DNA of 64,000 nucleotides from assembly GCA_002337085.1 (NCBI GenBank), contig DDFH01000001.1:1-64000 (forward strand), read 5' to 3'. The notes beneath the pieces were generated by a model, which ran no database searches, was not told the origin of the DNA, and saw only the letters and a program-made list of their open reading frames with translations. The stretch's first letter is position 1. Each line of letters begins with the position of its first letter. The position numbers and the translations under genes were made by a program. The DNA is from Hyphomonadaceae bacterium UBA1933. Its GTDB lineage: Bacteria > Pseudomonadota > Alphaproteobacteria > Caulobacterales > Aquidulcibacteraceae. Shown here in pieces: positions 26,147-34,064 of the stretch.

Positions 26147-27178
26147 CTATTTTTTGCCTAAATTCTTGTCAAAAAAGTCAGATATAATTTTATACGCCTC
26201 TATGGATTCTGGCATTTTTGCCCACATGAAAAAGGCGTGTGGAAGGCCGTCAAAAACTACTAATTCAGACTTCACCCCAGATTTACGTAATTTACGATCC
26301 GCAAGAGTAAGCCCGCTTAAAGCAAAATCACGCCCGCCAGCAAGTAATAAGGTTGGCGGCATGTTTCTGGTTTCTTCATCATTCATAAGTGGATATGCCA
26401 CTTCATCTTTTGCGCTTACCCCCATCATATAAGGGTATGGGATAACATCCGGCAAGGCAGGAATATTAAGTGGCTCATCACCGCCTATAACAGGCGCAAT
26501 AAATGGGCTATCGCCAGACATTGGCGCGCCAGTTCCGCAAAATGTACCAATCGCACCAGGGCGCGGAAGCTTTGTTTTTCTTATCCATGCCACAGATTGA
26601 GCCGTAATTACCCCACCAGCAGAACAACCGTATATTCCAATATTTTCTGGGCGATAACTCTTTAATAATTCTTTATAAACTGCGGTAACATCTTCAGAAG
26701 CGGCTGGGTAATGATTTTCAGGAGATAGGCGATAATCAACCGTTACCACCTTGATTCCCATTGTGGCAGAGATTGGGATTGCCTCAACCAATGCACCACT
26801 TCCCGCACCCCACATAAATGCCCCACCATGAACATTTATCAAAACTTTGGCTTTATTTTTGGCTTTTATTCCAGATGCCGGAATCACAATATCAACCCCA
26901 ACCCCACCCATTTTTGAATGAGTTGCAACGGTCTTAAAAATATCACGCATTTCATTGAGGCGTGCATCATTATATTTTCCATAAAATTCACGCAATGCCG
27001 GAAGATTACTAGAAATTTCTTTTGGCGCTTTTGCCGCCTGCATCTGATCAAGAACTTTGACCGCTTCTGGGCTTAATTGATTTGAATTAGGAATTGTAAA
27101 AGCCGGAACAGCAGTTTGCGCAAAGGCAAAAGTGGGTAATAAAAAACTTGCTAATAACGTAAAGCCCAATTTCCTCAT
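26147..27178 (-). CDS. Exported alpha/beta-hydrolase (HSL-type esterase) 1
   Basis: This 343-residue esterase has an N-terminal signal peptide (ending AFA-Q). The oxyanion motif is HGGAF, the nucleophile motif is GCSAGG (IGIYGCSAGG), and the acid and base lie in LAGGRDFALSG and GLPHAFFM near the C-terminus. These place it in the hormone-sensitive-lipase/acetylesterase group. The start overlaps the preceding esterase gene's stop by four bases (ATGA). It is the last gene of a receptor-SGNH-esterase-esterase operon, so I expect it to remove short acyl groups from the imported glycan or glycolipid in the periplasm. The substrate is not proven. Confidence 0.83.
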   Translation of the reverse strand: MRKLGFTLLASFLLPTFAFAQTAVPAFTIPNSNQLSPEAVKVLDQMQAAKAPKEISSNLPALREFYGKYNDARLNEMRDIFKTVATHSKMGGVGVDIVIPASGIKAKNKAKVLINVHGGAFMWGAGSGALVEAIPISATMGIKVVTVDYRLSPENHYPAASEDVTAVYKELLKSYRPENIGIYGCSAGGVITAQSVAWIRKTKLPRPGAIGTFCGTGAPMSGDSPFIAPVIGGDEPLNIPALPDVIPYPYMMGVSAKDEVAYPLMNDEETRNMPPTLLLAGGRDFALSGLTLADRKLRKSGVKSELVVFDGLPHAFFMWAKMPESIEAYKIISDFFDKNLGKK

Positions 27179-28149
27179 TGTCCCAATTCCTTATTAAAGA
27201 AGTTTGTCATGGTTTTAAAAGCCTCTTCCGTTTCTGGCGATTCAATATAATTCCAGAATGCGTGAGGCATGCCTTCGAAAACAATAAATTTCTGCTGGCT
27301 TCCATCTTCATCAAGTTTGCGGCAGAAATCAGCAGTTGCACTTAAAAGAATGTCACGCGTGCTAGATATACAAAGCGTTGGTGGCCAACCGCTAAGATTG
27401 CCTAATTGCGGTGATATCAAAACATTCTTTTCATCCTGCCCACCAAGATAATTCATTTTAACAATATCTATATGCAGCTTGCTACCGAATAATAAAAAAC
27501 TGTCACCAAATTTTGAATAATCAGCCGACCCAGAAAAAAAGCCAAAGGCATCAGGCAGTTTTTGATTGTCATTTTTTAAGGCGGCAATAACCTCTGCCCC
27601 CAAAATCGCACCTGCTGAAGTGCCATATAGCCCAATTTTACGATTTGGGTTTTCTTTGCGCAAATAATTATAAACCTTTATGGTTTCATCACGCGCAACA
27701 GGAAATTTAACCTCTGGCGACATTGTATAAAGCACGGATACTACTTTCCAACCAGTTTGCGCGGCAATATGAACATTTTCAGTAATTGAGCCGGCATCTG
27801 TCATAAAACCACCGCCGTGCATATCAATGAAAATGGCTTTGTCGTCTTTGACATTTTTGGGGGTAAAGATACGAACTTTGACGCCATCAATTTCGCTATC
27901 TTCCATTTTGACCCCAAGACGTGCAAGCCGTTTATCACCGACTTGATACTGAATTGATAAATCACGTTCACGGAATTTTTTTAAATCCAAGGGTGCTGGG
28001 CCACGTGCCTTGTCAAATGCAATTTCGTCCTTTGCTTGTTGCGAAATATTTTCCTGTGGTGGCAATTCATGACTGCTTATGCAAGCAGTTAACAATGGCG
28101 AAAATGCAATTATTGACGCAAATGCAAATAATGCCTTTTTATGGCGCAT
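27175..28149 (-). CDS. Lipoprotein alpha/beta-hydrolase (HSL-type esterase) 2
   Basis: This 324-residue esterase has a lipoprotein-type signal (SPLLTACIS, lipobox Cys near residue 23), so it is probably membrane-anchored. The HGGGF oxyanion motif is in IDMHGGGFMTDAGS, the nucleophile in GLYGTSAGA, and the acid and His in SSTRDILLS and GMPHAFWNY. It is a paralogue of the esterase encoded just downstream, with a similar length and matching motif spacing, which suggests tandem duplication followed by divergence. It starts two bases after the SGNH hydrolase stop, counting in the direction of transcription. Confidence 0.82.
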   Translation of the reverse strand: MRHKKALFAFASIIAFSPLLTACISSHELPPQENISQQAKDEIAFDKARGPAPLDLKKFRERDLSIQYQVGDKRLARLGVKMEDSEIDGVKVRIFTPKNVKDDKAIFIDMHGGGFMTDAGSITENVHIAAQTGWKVVSVLYTMSPEVKFPVARDETIKVYNYLRKENPNRKIGLYGTSAGAILGAEVIAALKNDNQKLPDAFGFFSGSADYSKFGDSFLLFGSKLHIDIVKMNYLGGQDEKNVLISPQLGNLSGWPPTLCISSTRDILLSATADFCRKLDEDGSQQKFIVFEGMPHAFWNYIESPETEEAFKTMTNFFNKELGQ

Positions 28150-28151
28150 GT

Positions 28152-28985
28152 TTATCTCCCTGATTTTAAAATTTTTTCTATTATTGGCTTTGCCGCTTTT
28201 TCCATAACTTTATAGCCATTACGATTAGGGTGAACCCCATCGTTTGAATATTCTTTTGCAATTGAGCCATCTTTACCCATCAATGGGTTATAATAATCGA
28301 CAAATCCGTATCCATTTGCTTTTGCAAATGCTTTCAGCCAAATATTAAGGCGTTTAATTTCGTCTATCGGCTGTAAATCTGCGGCCCACCATGCTTTTGT
28401 AATTGGTGGTAAAGAGCCAATTATAACCTTTACACCATTGGCTTTGGCAAGTGTGGTCATGGCAATCATATTATCTTTAAACACCTGCTCATTAGTAAGA
28501 CCAGCATTACCCGCCAAGTCATTACCACCCGCCAATATATGAACAACGCGGGGCTTGTGCGCGATTACATCAGCCTGAAAACGTAAAAGCATTTGCGCGC
28601 TTACTTGACCACTTATCCCACGATTAAGGCGTTTTTGGTTGAAAAATGAGGGATCACCATATTGCCAAAAATCGGTTAATGAATCGCCCATAAAAATAAT
28701 ATCAGGGCGAATTTTTTGCGCGTCATTTGCCGCTTTATACCTACATATATTTGCCCAATCTTGATATGGGTTTTGTAATTGAGCCGAAGGAGTATTACTT
28801 ACTGGGGGAACAAATACTGCCCCCGGCTCAATTATCATCTTCACAAATGCGTCATTGCCTGCATTAATATCAGCCTTGGCACAAAAGTTAGAAACCATTG
28901 CACTTTTCCCATCTGCCAATACCGGATTTGATACCGCAATACAAAAAATCAAACCCAACGGAAACAGAAAATCTTGGCTTTTCAT
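28152..28985 (-). CDS. Exported SGNH/GDSL hydrolase
   Basis: This 277-residue enzyme has a signal peptide (ending VLA-D) and the SGNH blocks in order: FMGDSLTDFW with the catalytic Ser, the Gly of block II in NRGISGQ, GGNDLAG with the catalytic Asn, and DGVHPNRNGY with the Asp and His. Such enzymes deacetylate carbohydrates or hydrolyse other esters. ATG 28985 has GAGG five bases upstream; ATG 29000 would add five residues before the signal. It lies between the TonB receptor gene and two esterase genes, so a carbohydrate acetyl-esterase role is likely. Confidence 0.85.
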   Translation of the reverse strand: MKSQDFLFPLGLIFCIAVSNPVLADGKSAMVSNFCAKADINAGNDAFVKMIIEPGAVFVPPVSNTPSAQLQNPYQDWANICRYKAANDAQKIRPDIIFMGDSLTDFWQYGDPSFFNQKRLNRGISGQVSAQMLLRFQADVIAHKPRVVHILAGGNDLAGNAGLTNEQVFKDNMIAMTTLAKANGVKVIIGSLPPITKAWWAADLQPIDEIKRLNIWLKAFAKANGYGFVDYYNPLMGKDGSIAKEYSNDGVHPNRNGYKVMEKAAKPIIEKILKSGR

Positions 28986-29047
28986 ACAAACCTCACACAA
29001 ATGTAAAGAATTAGAATTGCATTTTGATTTTATCTAAATGCAATAAA

Positions 29048-31393
29048 TTAGAAGCTTGCCCTTATAGATGCACCATACATTCTTGGCTCACCATAAAAGG
29101 CACTTACAAAGCCATTAGTATTATAAAGCGGTCTGGTCGCAAGTTGATATTCTTCATTTGTCAAATTTGTTCCGAAAATTGAAATATCAACATTGCTTCC
29201 CATGAAGCTATTCCAATCCAAACGTGCACCAACAAGACCATAAGAATCTATATAAGCATTTGGTGTATTTGGATCTGTGCCACCAACATAGGATTTGCTT
29301 TGCCAGCTATAATTAACACTCGCAAAGACATTACCATATTGCGAAGGAACACCGAGGTTTAGGCGACCTGAAACGTTAAATTGGTCTTTTGGAGTATATA
29401 GGAATGGCAAGCCACTTAGATCGACTGTTACATTACTTGAATTGGTGAACATAAAGTCATCATATTTCGCATCGGTGTGGGAATAACCATATCCAAGGGT
29501 AAAATTAGATGTCGGGCGAATATCGCCTTCAATTTCTATACCTTGAATAGTTCCCTTTGCCGCATTTTGCGTTGCCGTTGTCGCAAATATGTTGGCTATT
29601 ACAATATTGGTAAGAACTTGAATATCGTTATATTTACTTTCATAAACTGCGATATTTGTGCGTCCCTTTACGCCATCCACATTCCAATCAAGCTTTGTAC
29701 CGATTTCATAAGCATCAACAGTTTCTGGTTTGAATTTATATCCCGGAGTATCATCAGAGAAACCGACCGCCGCAACAATAGGGTTAAAGCCACCAGTTTT
29801 ATAGCCCCTACGATAACTTGCATATAAAAGTGTATTATCATTCATCTGATAATCCGCACCGGCCATATATGACATTCCATCACCTTTGAAACCAGCTTCA
29901 AAGAAACAAGTAGGATAAGTTCCGCCGATACCAATTTGGCATGGATAACCATTAACCGGAGCAGGTGGGCGTGGTGATGTCCCTGGTGCGATTGCCGCAG
30001 GATAAACAAGTACCAATGCACCCATTTGCCCCTCATCCCATGTTTTACGCACACCCGCGCTAAGGTGTAGACCTTTTAGAGCAGGAGAAATTGCGCCAAC
30101 GTCAAGTGTCGCTTGCCCAAATGCTGCTTTTGACTTGCTATCACCTTTGGCATCTGTCTGGTGCGTAATTGCACCCATTGATAATACTTGTGAATATGTG
30201 ACCGGTCTTTGGGTTTTATGATTGTCATAATAACCACCAAATTGCCAATCTAACATCCCAGCAAGTTTACCACTAAACCGCAATTCTTCGGTAAATAACT
30301 TATAATTATCATTCCAACCACCAGGGTCTGCGCCATTGGAATCAAGGATTGCAAGAATGGTTCCATCCTCATCACGTGCGGAATTAGTTCGTACTTGTGT
30401 ATAGCTTACGATATTATCAAGCTTGACATTATCAGATATTTTCCAAGTGGTTTTATTGATAACCCCGTCTGTTTTTCCGTTTTCACCAGATAGGGCGCTT
30501 AACGCAGTTTTGCGTATACCCCATTGTTTTTGCTGATTAAGGTAAGGTTGAAGATACGGCGCAAAAGGTGAAAGCGGGTTTACCGCAACTAAAACAGTTC
30601 CAACGCCATTTTCATTATATTCGCTTGCTCGCAAAATGGTCAAATTTTCAAAATTATCAACGGGGCTGAACAAAATACTTGCCCGCGCAGACCAATTATC
30701 GCGGTTGTCATAATCTTTGCCAGTTCTTTGATCGATTGTGAAACCTTCACGGGTTTGCGCCTGCGCACCAATGCGTAATAATAATTTATCGGGAATTATT
30801 GGGGCATTAAAGACACCTTCAACGTCAACCCGATTGTAATTGCCATATGTTAAAGAGGCATAACCACCAAGCTCATTTTTTGGTTTTTGTGGTTCAAACA
30901 AAATTGCACCACCCGTTGTATTGCGACCGAATAATGTGCCTTGTGGGCCTTTTAATACCTGCACAGAAGCAAGGTCAAAAAACTTGCCGGGGCCGCCACC
31001 TGTATCAGGAGTATCAGCAAAATATGGAACAACCGCAGCACCAGCACCAGCGCCGTTAAACTCACCAGTTGAACGCTGCCCGCGCAAAGTAAATGATTCG
31101 CTATTGCGCCCCAGTGAACCAGAAACATTTAAAGATGGCGTAAGTCGCTGTAAATCATATGCTGTGCGCGTATCGGTTTCACGCAATTTGTTTGCCGATA
31201 TAGCAGTAATTGCGATTGGAACATTCTGAAGTTTTTCTTCACTGCGGCGCGCAGTTACAATAACCACAGTTTCATCATTAGATGCAGATTGCTCTTTCTG
31301 ATTAGCTTGTTGTGCAAAGCTTGGTGATGCGAATGCAAGTACACTAATTGCACAGCCAACCATCAAGGCATGGCCTTTAAAACGAGTATTCAA
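29048..31393 (-). CDS. TonB-dependent receptor of the LacI-linked esterase operon
   Basis: This roughly 781-residue outer-membrane receptor has a signal peptide (ending SFA-Q), a TonB-box-like ETVVIVTARRSEE stretch, a plug with SFTLRGQRSTGEF and VLKGPQGTLFGRNTTGGAI, and a barrel ending in YGASIRASF. The likely initiation codon is TTG at 31391-31393, because GGGGAGG lies directly upstream with five A residues between. A second TTG at 31414 would be upstream of that site. Two LacI-type operator copies lie 53-92 bases upstream. With exported esterases downstream, an acylated oligosaccharide or glycolipid is the expected ligand. Confidence 0.88.
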   Translation of the reverse strand: MNTRFKGHALMVGCAISVLAFASPSFAQQANQKEQSASNDETVVIVTARRSEEKLQNVPIAITAISANKLRETDTRTAYDLQRLTPSLNVSGSLGRNSESFTLRGQRSTGEFNGAGAGAAVVPYFADTPDTGGGPGKFFDLASVQVLKGPQGTLFGRNTTGGAILFEPQKPKNELGGYASLTYGNYNRVDVEGVFNAPIIPDKLLLRIGAQAQTREGFTIDQRTGKDYDNRDNWSARASILFSPVDNFENLTILRASEYNENGVGTVLVAVNPLSPFAPYLQPYLNQQKQWGIRKTALSALSGENGKTDGVINKTTWKISDNVKLDNIVSYTQVRTNSARDEDGTILAILDSNGADPGGWNDNYKLFTEELRFSGKLAGMLDWQFGGYYDNHKTQRPVTYSQVLSMGAITHQTDAKGDSKSKAAFGQATLDVGAISPALKGLHLSAGVRKTWDEGQMGALVLVYPAAIAPGTSPRPPAPVNGYPCQIGIGGTYPTCFFEAGFKGDGMSYMAGADYQMNDNTLLYASYRRGYKTGGFNPIVAAVGFSDDTPGYKFKPETVDAYEIGTKLDWNVDGVKGRTNIAVYESKYNDIQVLTNIVIANIFATTATQNAAKGTIQGIEIEGDIRPTSNFTLGYGYSHTDAKYDDFMFTNSSNVTVDLSGLPFLYTPKDQFNVSGRLNLGVPSQYGNVFASVNYSWQSKSYVGGTDPNTPNAYIDSYGLVGARLDWNSFMGSNVDISIFGTNLTNEEYQLATRPLYNTNGFVSAFYGEPRMYGASIRASF

Positions 31394-31445
31394 TTTTTCC
31401 TCCCCTTTTAACAAGGTTTTTTACCTTAGCATAAATATGTACAAA

Positions 31446-31485
31446 TTGTTATCGATGTCAATAATAAAATTGTTATCGATGTCAA
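31446..31485. promoter_or_regulatory. Paired LacI-type operators before the receptor gene
   Basis: TTGTTATCGATGTCAA occurs twice in direct repeat, at 31446-31461 and 31470-31485, with a 24-base period. The central ATCGAT with CpG is typical of LacI-family operators. The same half-site (TGTTATCGAT) occurs upstream of the phosphorylase gene at 37073. The LacI gene ends 75 bases away. Confidence 0.8.
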
Positions 31486-31559
31486 AATTTGCAAATTTTT
31501 GCACTAAGTCGTCTAAAGCAGTGTAATATAAAGCATTAATTAGCGATACTTTAGCTATA

Positions 31560-32564
31560 TTAGGTTTGGCGAAGAGTAAGAATAGTTGGCAATAATTCCG
31601 AACTGGCATCGCCACCAGATATTAGTGACATGATTTTTTTAGCAAGCATTTCGCCGCCATCACGCCAATTCTGATGAACCGATGTCAAAGCGGGAGAGAA
31701 TGTTGCCGCCAAGGGGGTATCATCATAACCGATTACCGACACTTGCTCTGGAATACGTGCGCCATTTTCAATCAATGCCCGTGAGAAACCCATTGCCTGA
31801 AGATCGCTTGTACCCAATACGCCGTCAAACTTTATACCTTGATTTATCAGATTTTGCGCAGCATCAAGACCGCCAACAAATGTGAACGGGCAAGGAATGG
31901 ACGCAATGATTTCTGCGCCACCAAGTTTTGCGGTATCACGGAAACCTTTTTCGCGTGCAGCAATCTCGGCATGCCGCGTATCACCAAGAAACACAAGTTT
32001 TCGCCGCCCAAGTGCCACAAGACGCTCTGCCGCAACCTCGCCACCATGATAATTGTCCGAACCAACAATGCAATAGTCGGCATTATCATGTTTTGCACCC
32101 CAAACTACAAGAGGGACAGAAAGACTATTTAACGCCTTCACCGCCTCATCATCGGCACCTTGTCCAAGCAAAATAACACCTTCTGCCGATTGGAACATAA
32201 CGGTATTTATCCCTGCTAGCGTGGTTAATAATAATGAATAACCAGCCGAAGTTAGCGCCTGTGAAATACCTCCAAGCAATGCCATTGGATAAGGTTCAGA
32301 CATCATTCTTTCTTGCGTTGGGTTCATTTCAACCACCACCGCAATCGTATAAGAACGATTAAGTTTTAGATTACGAGCAGGAAGATTCATTTGATAACCA
32401 TGCTCTTTAGCAAGGGCCAAAATTCTTTCCCTTGTTCTTGGTTTAACTGACGAGCTAGGGCGCATTGCACGCGAAACAGTAATATCAGAAACGCCAGCAA
32501 GCTTTGCCAATTCCGACATAGTGATCTTTGATTTTGCTATGCCGCCTTTTTGTTTCTTTTCCAC
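31560..32564 (-). CDS. LacI-family transcriptional repressor
   Basis: This roughly 334-residue LacI/GalR-type regulator has a helix-turn-helix MSELAKLAGVSDITVSRAMR, the hinge region NLKLNRSYTIAVVVEM, and a sugar-binding domain ending with HQNWRDGGEMLAKKI and a short LRQT tail. I favour GTG at 32564 because GGAG lies six bases upstream; a TTG at 32576 would overlap that site. The candidate operators at 31446-31485 and 37073-37107 flank its locus, so it probably represses the receptor-esterase operon and the phosphorylase gene until a sugar accumulates. Confidence 0.88.
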   Translation of the reverse strand: MEKKQKGGIAKSKITMSELAKLAGVSDITVSRAMRPSSSVKPRTRERILALAKEHGYQMNLPARNLKLNRSYTIAVVVEMNPTQERMMSEPYPMALLGGISQALTSAGYSLLLTTLAGINTVMFQSAEGVILLGQGADDEAVKALNSLSVPLVVWGAKHDNADYCIVGSDNYHGGEVAAERLVALGRRKLVFLGDTRHAEIAAREKGFRDTAKLGGAEIIASIPCPFTFVGGLDAAQNLINQGIKFDGVLGTSDLQAMGFSRALIENGARIPEQVSVIGYDDTPLAATFSPALTSVHQNWRDGGEMLAKKIMSLISGGDASSELLPTILTLRQT

Positions 32565-32640
32565 ACACTGCTCCAAAATTTCATGAGCGTGATGTTAATT
32601 CCCTTTTCACCCAAGTCAATTGGTTTGTCACGAAACCTAA

Positions 32641-33861
32641 TCATTGCGAATGCTTCAATTTGCTTTTAAGCAAAATAAGAACCCCAAACAAAAGTATTAA
32701 CGGAATCAACGTCATGTAAAATGCGTTTGTTCCGCCAATATGTCCAAAAATCTGCCCAGTTATAAATGAACCCAAAGTTCCCCCTAATGCTGAGAATGCA
32801 ATAATTAATCCCATCATCGGTGCATGTTTTTCTTTTGGAAGCGAACTTAGGGCAATTGAATTTATTGTCGGATAAATTGGCGACAGAAAAAAACCAGCCA
32901 AAGGGAGAATATATGCCTGTATTGGGGCATTTAACCACGAAGTCACAATTGTTGTGCTATGCGGCATTTGCATTGCAATAATTATCATCGAAGCAGTGCC
33001 AACAACACAGAATAGCAGGACATAAAGCCAATCAGTTTTACGCAAAATTATGCCGCCCAAAAGACGCCCCAATGCCGATGATGCCGCAAAAATACTTCCG
33101 ATTTGGATTGCCATCGCCGGTGATAAATTTAAAACCTCGCGATTATATGTTGGCAACCAAGTTCCCAAACTTTGCTCCACCAAAACATAAAGAAAAATTC
33201 CGGCAATAAAACTAAAGAGAAAATTTAAAACAAATAAGGATGGAATTAATTTTAAATCATCTGTCCATGATTTATCGCTTACCAATTCATTTGATGGCGG
33301 CAACGGGGTTATTGACCACAAGAATGCCGCCACAAGACCAGTTATTCCCAACCAATAATAAACATTAAGCCATTTTAAAGAAGCCCCATTGTGCGCATCA
33401 ATAAACAACGCAAACACCCATGCGCCGCCCAAAACCCCAACCATAAAAAAGCCTTCAACCGTTGACGTAATGCCGGCATGCTTTTTTGTATCATCCGTAA
33501 GCAAACCTATTGAAGAATAAACCGCCACCTTTACCATCGCAAAAGTAACGCCAATAACAAAGAATAATCCTTTAATAGCATTGAATGATGGCAATATTGG
33601 CATCAACAAACAAACTAAACTTACAGCAATTAGGGAAATTATCAGCGCCCGCCGATAACCAAATCGCGGCAGAAATGATGAAACAATAAAACTTATAATA
33701 ACAATCGAAATATCCTTAAACCCTTCAAGAACAGACCCATCTGATTTACTTATTCCAAAACTAAGGATTGATTGCGAAATAACCGCGCCAACTGAATTTA
33801 GCAAAATCGCATAAAACATATAGGTAATAATCATTGCAGAAATTATGCGTGTGTTTTTCAT
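32641..33861 (-). CDS. MFS transporter, likely disaccharide uptake
   Basis: This 406-residue protein has about twelve membrane segments and an MFS layout, with LPRFGYRRALIIS after the second helix as the loop 2-3 basic motif and a weaker repeat in the second half (LRKTDWLYVLL). It resembles the FucP-like sugar transporter branch. It lies between the LacI gene and the phosphorylase-mutase fusion on the same strand, so it probably brings a disaccharide across the inner membrane for phosphorolysis. The substrate is inferred from context only. A short intergenic region upstream holds an orphan signal-peptide ORF. Confidence 0.82.
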   Translation of the reverse strand: MKNTRIISAMIITYMFYAILLNSVGAVISQSILSFGISKSDGSVLEGFKDISIVIISFIVSSFLPRFGYRRALIISLIAVSLVCLLMPILPSFNAIKGLFFVIGVTFAMVKVAVYSSIGLLTDDTKKHAGITSTVEGFFMVGVLGGAWVFALFIDAHNGASLKWLNVYYWLGITGLVAAFLWSITPLPPSNELVSDKSWTDDLKLIPSLFVLNFLFSFIAGIFLYVLVEQSLGTWLPTYNREVLNLSPAMAIQIGSIFAASSALGRLLGGIILRKTDWLYVLLFCVVGTASMIIIAMQMPHSTTIVTSWLNAPIQAYILPLAGFFLSPIYPTINSIALSSLPKEKHAPMMGLIIAFSALGGTLGSFITGQIFGHIGGTNAFYMTLIPLILLFGVLILLKSKLKHSQ

Positions 33862-33953
33862 TTCCTACCCCTTAGTTCTGTATTTTATATTTATTTGTTA
33901 AAAATAAGAGTGGTAAATTACTGAGAACCCACCACTCTTTAAGAATTTGCGCA

Positions 33954-34064
33954 TTAGGGAAGAAGTTTTTGCGCATAAGCTGCACTTGCCACCATTGCGA
34001 TAGCAAGTGCAGAAATTGATATTTTAATTTTGTTTTTGCCAATAATATTTTTCTTTATTTTCAT
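33954..34064 (-). pseudogene. Orphan 36-codon signal-peptide ORF, possible exported-protein remnant
   Basis: On the minus strand a GGAGGG ribosome site (34069-34074) precedes ATG 34064. The reading frame begins MKIKKN, continues with a hydrophobic segment ISALAIAMVASAAYA, then QKLLP and a stop at 33954. This is a complete export signal with an AYA-Q cleavage site and almost nothing behind it. It overlaps the last 41 bases of the phosphorylase fusion gene. It could be the remains of a receptor or exported gene lost between phosphorylase and transporter, or a genuine tiny secreted peptide. A 10-bp inverted repeat (CTGCACTTGC 33980-33989, GCAAGTGCAG 34003-34012) lies within it. Confidence 0.45.
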
